A stretch of DNA of 64,000 bases. Origin: CAXXOK01 sp035353615 (lineage in GTDB: Bacteria > Bacillota > Clostridia > Christensenellales > Aristaeellaceae). How positions within the stretch are numbered: the first letter of the stretch is position 1; each line of letters begins with the position of its first letter. Shown one piece after another: positions 60,553-64,000 of the stretch. The position numbers and the translations under genes are program-made. The DNA is taken from positions 4,804-68,803 of the forward strand of contig DAOPZY010000016.1 of assembly GCA_035353615.1 (NCBI GenBank), written 5' to 3'. The notes under the pieces are model-generated. The model saw only the letters and a list, made by a program, of their open reading frames with translations, was not told where the DNA came from and made no database searches.

Positions 60553-62205
60553 TTACGGCTCCGCCGTATCGCCGTTGACCGTCGGGGGGTACGGCTTATC
60601 GGCCTCGTCTTCGGCTCCGTCGCGGTCCTCCGGGGCGGCCTGGGTTCCCTGGAAGGGCTGGGCGAAGAAATCTTCCAATTCATCGGTGACGGGTTCCTCG
60701 GCCTCTGCCGCGGCATCCGCAGCCGGATCCGCAACCGTGGGCGCATCCTCAGCCAGCGCAGGCGCTTCCGCCGCCGTTTCAACGGCCGCTTCCACTGAAT
60801 CAGCCGGCGTTTCAACGGCCGCTTCCGCCGGTTCGACCGCAACCGACTCGTTCGCAGGCGCAGTCACGGGTTCGGGAGCGGGTTCCGCCATCGGAACCGG
60901 CTGGGTTTCCTCAGCGGGTGGTATCGCTGTGTCAATGGTTTCGGTCGTCGCTTCTTCGGCATAGCCCGAAGCCGTTGCTGCCACCGTTTCCTCAACGGGT
61001 TGCGCGGCGGGCGCGGGTTCGGCGGCATGGTAAGGCTGATAGGCGGGTACAGGTTCGGGAACCGGAGTCGGCATTTCCGCCTCGTCATTCAACGCGGTCG
61101 GCTCCGGTTGGGTAAAAGGGGCGTATGCCTGCCCCGTAGCCATCTGCGCGGCGGTTTCTGTCGCGGCTCCCGGGGCGGCCATCGGTTCCGGCGCGCCGGA
61201 GGATGTGGTCGTTACCCCCGCGATTTCCGTTGGCGCGATGTCCGGCTGTACGGACAGGTGCCGAAGGTTCTTCGTGGCAAAAAAGGCAGTCAGGATGCGG
61301 CGCACCGGCAACAGCGGCATGTAGCACACCAGGAAGGCAAACAGCAGCGGCCAGACCGCGTTGGAAAGCTCCGGCAGGTTCAGCTGCTGGGTGGCCATGT
61401 AGTTGAAAACCGCGTTGGACATGTCGCTCAGCACGCCCTTCAGCGTTGTAAACACCACAAACAGCGCCGGCGTCCACAGCACCAGATTGAGCATCGCAAC
61501 CCAAAACTGCTTCCAGCGGCGGCCGCGCAGTCTGCGGCGCGCCTCGGCGTGGGGGTCCTTGTCCAACAGGGTCGCAAGCGCCCAGATGTAGCGGTACGCG
61601 CTGTTGCGCATCACGCCCCACATCAGGATCAGCACCCCGAGGCCCAGCATGGCGCCAATGGCGTAGATGCCTTCCATCAGGCTGCCGTTGGCCACCAGCG
61701 GCGTGCCCCCGAAGGTGCTGATGAAGAAATTCGCCACGGCGCACCACACGGCGGTAACGCCCGCGCCCAGATCGCCCACGCCCTTCATCAGCGAAATCGC
61801 GTCGGTGTTGTTATACAGGTAATAGCCCCAGCCCAGCATCGCCGCAAGGGGGATGCCCCACTTCAGCACATGCAGGGCATGCAGCAGGCTTTCGCCAAGC
61901 TTTTCGCCGTAGTTTTGCAAACCGGTCGCCTGATCCAGCGAGAAGCGACGCTCCCGCGAGCGCTGCACCAGCGCCTGCGCAAAGCTGAAGCGTTCCGGCA
62001 GGATGAAGAAGATCAGCAGCACCGGGCAGAGCGCCGCAATCCAGCGGAAATAAGAGCCATCCGGGAACCACTTGAGCGCGAGCAACGGCAGAAACGCGAC
62101 GATGCGTAACGACAGCGCGATGAACATGTATAATAAAGTCCGAAGGTAGAAGGTCAGCGGGTTATGACGGCGCACCAGAGGAATCCTGTTTTCCGATTTC
62201 TCCAT
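60553..62205 (-). CDS. Multi-pass membrane protein with long acidic Ala/Pro/Glu-rich tail, unknown function
   Basis: A 550-residue protein I cannot assign. Residues 1-315 contain about six to seven membrane segments (for example LYMFIALSLRIVAFLPLLAL, AMLGLGVLILMWGVM and VAMLNLVLWTPALFVVF) with basic loops such as HAEARRRLRGRRWKQ. Residues about 330-550 are low-complexity, rich in A, E, P, V and T and strongly acidic, probably disordered and cytoplasmic. GGAGG precedes ATG 62205, with a strong promoter behind it. It leads a run of minus-strand genes. Confidence 0.87.
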   Translation of the reverse strand: MEKSENRIPLVRRHNPLTFYLRTLLYMFIALSLRIVAFLPLLALKWFPDGSYFRWIAALCPVLLIFFILPERFSFAQALVQRSRERRFSLDQATGLQNYGEKLGESLLHALHVLKWGIPLAAMLGWGYYLYNNTDAISLMKGVGDLGAGVTAVWCAVANFFISTFGGTPLVANGSLMEGIYAIGAMLGLGVLILMWGVMRNSAYRYIWALATLLDKDPHAEARRRLRGRRWKQFWVAMLNLVLWTPALFVVFTTLKGVLSDMSNAVFNYMATQQLNLPELSNAVWPLLFAFLVCYMPLLPVRRILTAFFATKNLRHLSVQPDIAPTEIAGVTTTSSGAPEPMAAPGAATETAAQMATGQAYAPFTQPEPTALNDEAEMPTPVPEPVPAYQPYHAAEPAPAAQPVEETVAATASGYAEEATTETIDTAIPPAEETQPVPMAEPAPEPVTAPANESVAVEPAEAAVETPADSVEAAVETAAEAPALAEDAPTVADPAADAAAEAEEPVTDELEDFFAQPFQGTQAAPEDRDGAEDEADKPYPPTVNGDTAEP

Positions 62206-62245
62206 ATTCTAATCCTCCCTCGGCAGAGATATTCCAATCTTAAAT

Positions 62246-62274
62246 ATTATACAACATAGTATCCGCTGATGCAA
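62246..62274 (-). promoter_or_regulatory. Promoter of the membrane protein-rsuA-like operon
   Basis: Minus-strand TTGCAT (62274-62269), 17-base spacer, TATAAT (62251-62246). Confidence 0.82.
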
Positions 62275-62332
62275 ACGCAAATTTTACCAAACTCCCGCCC
62301 TTCGGGGCCGTTTTTCATCCCCGCCCGAAACG

Positions 62333-62361
62333 TTGACAGCCGGCCTAAAACGTGTTATCCT
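62333..62361 (+). promoter_or_regulatory. Promoter of rnpB
   Basis: TTGACA (62333-62338), 17-base spacer, TATCCT (62356-62361), placing initiation about at the 5' end of the P1 stem. Confidence 0.75.
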
Positions 62362-62368
62362 CCAACTG

Positions 62369-62722
62369 CGATAAGGCGGCCAGACGGTCGCGTGGCGAAA
62401 GCCATGAGGAAAGTCCGAGCATCGTAGGGCAGGGTGCCGGTTAACGGCCGGTGAAGGCGACTTCAAGGAAAGTGCAACAGAAAGAAACCGCCCGGCGGCC
62501 CGAAACGGCCGCAAGGTAAGGATGGAAAGGCGAGGTAAGAGCTCACCCGCGCCCCGGAGACGGAGGCGCGATGTAAACCCCACCCGATGCAAGATCCGAA
62601 TGGGAGCGATACGGCGGCCCGCCGTGCTTCCGAAGAGATCGCTTGACCCCCGGGGCAACGCGGGGGCTAGATAGATGACCGCTCCAACGACAGAACTCGG
62701 CTTACGACCGCGCTTATCGCAT
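62369..62722 (+). ncRNA. rnpB: RNase P RNA, bacterial class A
   Basis: The catalytic RNA of RNase P, which cuts tRNA 5' leaders. The conserved 5' block GAGGAAAGTCCGAGC, the internal ACAGAAAGAAACCGCC and AGGTAAGGATGGAAAGGCG, and the 3' block ACAGAACTCGGCTTAC are all present. P1 closes the molecule: GCGATAAG-GCGG near 62369-62380 with CCGC-GCTTATCGC near 62708-62720. Length is about 350 bases. The P10/P11-type layout fits class A rather than the Bacillus class B, as in many Clostridia. Confidence 0.97.
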
Positions 62723-62729
62723 TTTTAGC

Positions 62730-62765
62730 AAACCGCCGCGCTTCCGGAAACGGGAGCGCGGTTTT
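62730..62765 (+). terminator. rnpB terminator
   Basis: CGCGCTTCC pairs with GGGAGCGCG (one G-T) within outer AAAC/GTTT arms, followed by a short T run. Confidence 0.75.
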
Positions 62766-62897
62766 GCCTACCCGTCGGCATTCCCCGTAAGGCTACGCGC
62801 CGCAAGGGTAAGCGGTTTCAGAAAAGTCGCCCTGCAAGGCAGCGAGAGGGCGGTTCAAACCCACCATTTGCCCCTGCGCACGAATTGCGTTTCGCGC

Positions 62898-62926
62898 TTG
62901 CATCCGCCTTCCATCCATGCTATAAT
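62898..62926 (+). promoter_or_regulatory. Promoter of T-box-pheS
   Basis: TTGCAT (62898-62903), 17-base spacer, TATAAT (62921-62926). Confidence 0.82.
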
Positions 62927-62932
62927 CAGGCA

Positions 62933-63223
62933 TCCCGGAGCCTGCTCCGGGCCAATGGCGATGACGAAGACCAATGCCCGCGTTCCCGCGGTTTTCAGAG
63001 AGGGTAGCGCACGCTGCGAGCCACCCATTCCGCTGGCGGGAAATTCCCTTCCGATGCCGTTTTGCCGAAAGCGTTTGCCTGTAAGCAAAACCGGGGATCA
63101 GCACACCCCGTTATCAAGCGAGAGCATTTTTGCCGCTACCAAGCAGGGCAAAGATGAAATTTGGGTGGTACAACGCGGCATTCTGCCTTCGTCCCATGCG
63201 CAAGCGGGGGCGAAGGCTTTTTT
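62933..63223 (+). promoter_or_regulatory. T-box leader with terminator, controlling pheS
   Basis: The T-box core TTTGGGTGGTACAACGCGG is at about 63158-63177. Upstream lie a stem I region with CAGAGAGGGTAGCGCAC (AG-bulge-like) and a GCTGCGAGCCACCC arm. The terminator is GCCTTCGTCCC (63185-63195) with GGGGGCGAAGGC (63206-63217) and six T. A TTC at 63044-63046 on the 3' side of stem I is the likely phenylalanine specifier, though I have not folded the RNA. Uncharged tRNA-Phe should allow read-through into pheS. Confidence 0.92.
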
Positions 63224-63285
63224 CGTATCCACAGGTTCGCCGCCGGCCGAATGAAAACACCATGCCGAATCAGGAGGGAATGCGT

Positions 63286-64000
63286 ATGTCAATCATGGAT
63301 ACCCTGTTGGAAATCAGGCAAAAGGCAAGCGGGGAGCTGGAATCCATATCCAGCACCGCCGATCTGGACGCCCTGCGCGTGCGCGTGTTGGGCAAAAAGG
63401 GCGATCTGACCGCCCTGCTCAAGGGGCTGGGCCAATTATCCCCCGAGGAGCGCCCCGCGGCGGGCGCGCAAATCAACGAAGCCCGCGCCTGGTTGCAGGC
63501 ACAGATGGACGAACGCCTTGCCGGCTTGCAGGCGCAGGAGCGGCAGGCCGCCCTGAAAAGCGAAACCATCGATGTAACCGAACCGCGCCCCATGCCCAAA
63601 ATCGGCTCCTCCCACCCCATCACGCTGATGATGCAGGAGCTGATCGAGTGCTTCACCGGCATGGGCTTTGAGGTGATCGAAGGCCCGGAGGTCGAGCTGG
63701 ATCACTATAACTTCGAGCTGATGAACATCCCCAAAAACCACCCCGCGCGGGACGCGCAGGATACGTTTTACATGGATGACAATGTGGTGCTGCGCACCCA
63801 CACCAGCCCCATGCAGGCGCGCGCCATGCTCACCCGCAAGCCGCCCATCCGCATCATCTGCCCCGGCCGCGTGTACCGCGCCGACGAGGTGGACGCCACC
63901 CACAGCCCGGTGTTCCACCAGATGGAAGGGCTGGTTGTGGACGAGAAAATTTCCATGGCCGACCTGCGGGGGACGCTGACGGCGTTTGCCAAGCACGTGT
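63286..64000 (+). CDS. pheS: Phenylalanine--tRNA ligase alpha subunit, 3'-truncated by window end
   Basis: The first 238 residues of about 340. The N-terminal coiled-coil tRNA-binding arm (about 1-85) is followed by the class II catalytic core: motif 1 SSHPITLMMQELIECFTGMGFEV, and motif 2 RTHTSPMQARAML with CPGRVYRADEVDATHSPVFHQMEGLVVDE. GGAGGG lies seven bases before ATG 63286; ATG 63280 is too close to it. pheT would be expected beyond the window. Confidence 0.97.
   Translation, partial: MSIMDTLLEIRQKASGELESISSTADLDALRVRVLGKKGDLTALLKGLGQLSPEERPAAGAQINEARAWLQAQMDERLAGLQAQERQAALKSETIDVTEPRPMPKIGSSHPITLMMQELIECFTGMGFEVIEGPEVELDHYNFELMNIPKNHPARDAQDTFYMDDNVVLRTHTSPMQARAMLTRKPPIRIICPGRVYRADEVDATHSPVFHQMEGLVVDEKISMADLRGTLTAFAKHV

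Overview
The window is a gene-dense, GC-rich bacterial chromosome segment of housekeeping character. Several features point to a Gram-positive member of the Clostridia, probably an uncultured gut lineage. These are strong GGAGG ribosome-binding sites, sigma-A promoters of TTGACA-17-TATAAT type, a T-box leader before pheS, an FMN riboswitch before an ECF riboflavin transporter, a CdaA/CdaR pair, a CD1247-like zinc-ribbon protein beside efp, a DUF3048 protein, two-subunit iron-sulfur serine dehydratase and fumarase, and type III pantothenate kinase. The species assignment is inference only. No prophage, insertion sequence, CRISPR array or recognisable defence island is visible.

Layout. 0.3-2.5 kb: an AraC-type regulator divergent from an MFS permease. 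3.0-5.4 kb: a polar amino-acid ABC importer. 5.5-9.7 kb: two-subunit fumarase, a phosphoesterase and a PpiC-type foldase. 9.9-14.5 kb: murC, a solute-binding protein and galactokinase. 14.6-17.3 kb: riboswitch-controlled ribU, then tsaE-tsaB-rimI. 17.6-22.2 kb: HAD hydrolase, L,D-transpeptidase and a DUF3048 protein. 22.6-28.5 kb: sdaAA/sdaAB/yigZ divergent from ruvCAB-queA. 29-33.3 kb: plsY, hom, coaX and an ECF S-component. 34-38.2 kb: CD1247-like protein, efp, M24 peptidase, LUD protein and CapA-like protein. 38.7-40.9 kb: rsmG, a DUF218 protein and radC. 41.1-47.6 kb: cdaA-cdaR, two poorly characterised proteins, an RNA methyltransferase and an aldo/keto reductase. 48-50.8 kb: an acyl-CoA synthetase fused to a VOC domain, with its XRE-cupin regulator. 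51-54.4 kb: holA and comEC. 54.8-62.2 kb: ispF, ispD, rqcP, pepV-like, malY-like, a methyltransferase, an rRNA pseudouridine synthase and a large membrane protein. 62.4 kb to the end: rnpB, then T-box-controlled pheS, cut by the window edge.

The genes cover cell-wall synthesis and remodelling (murC, L,D-transpeptidase), c-di-AMP signalling, DNA repair and recombination (ruvCAB, radC), tRNA and rRNA modification (tsaE/B, queA, rsmG, rsuA-like, Nop2/Sun family), isoprenoid and CoA precursor synthesis, and amino-acid metabolism.

The most unusual content is non-coding. A dispersed family of multi-hairpin intergenic repeats occurs about ten times, including between ruvA and ruvB. Two loci also show short tandem duplications that have copied the 3' end of a gene: the acyl-CoA synthetase-VOC fusion and ispF. 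Other points of interest are that fusion itself, an S-component with a tail of ten pentapeptide repeats behind a 250-nt leader, a direct repeat in the AraC/MFS divergent region, and two uncharacterised proteins in the cdaA operon.
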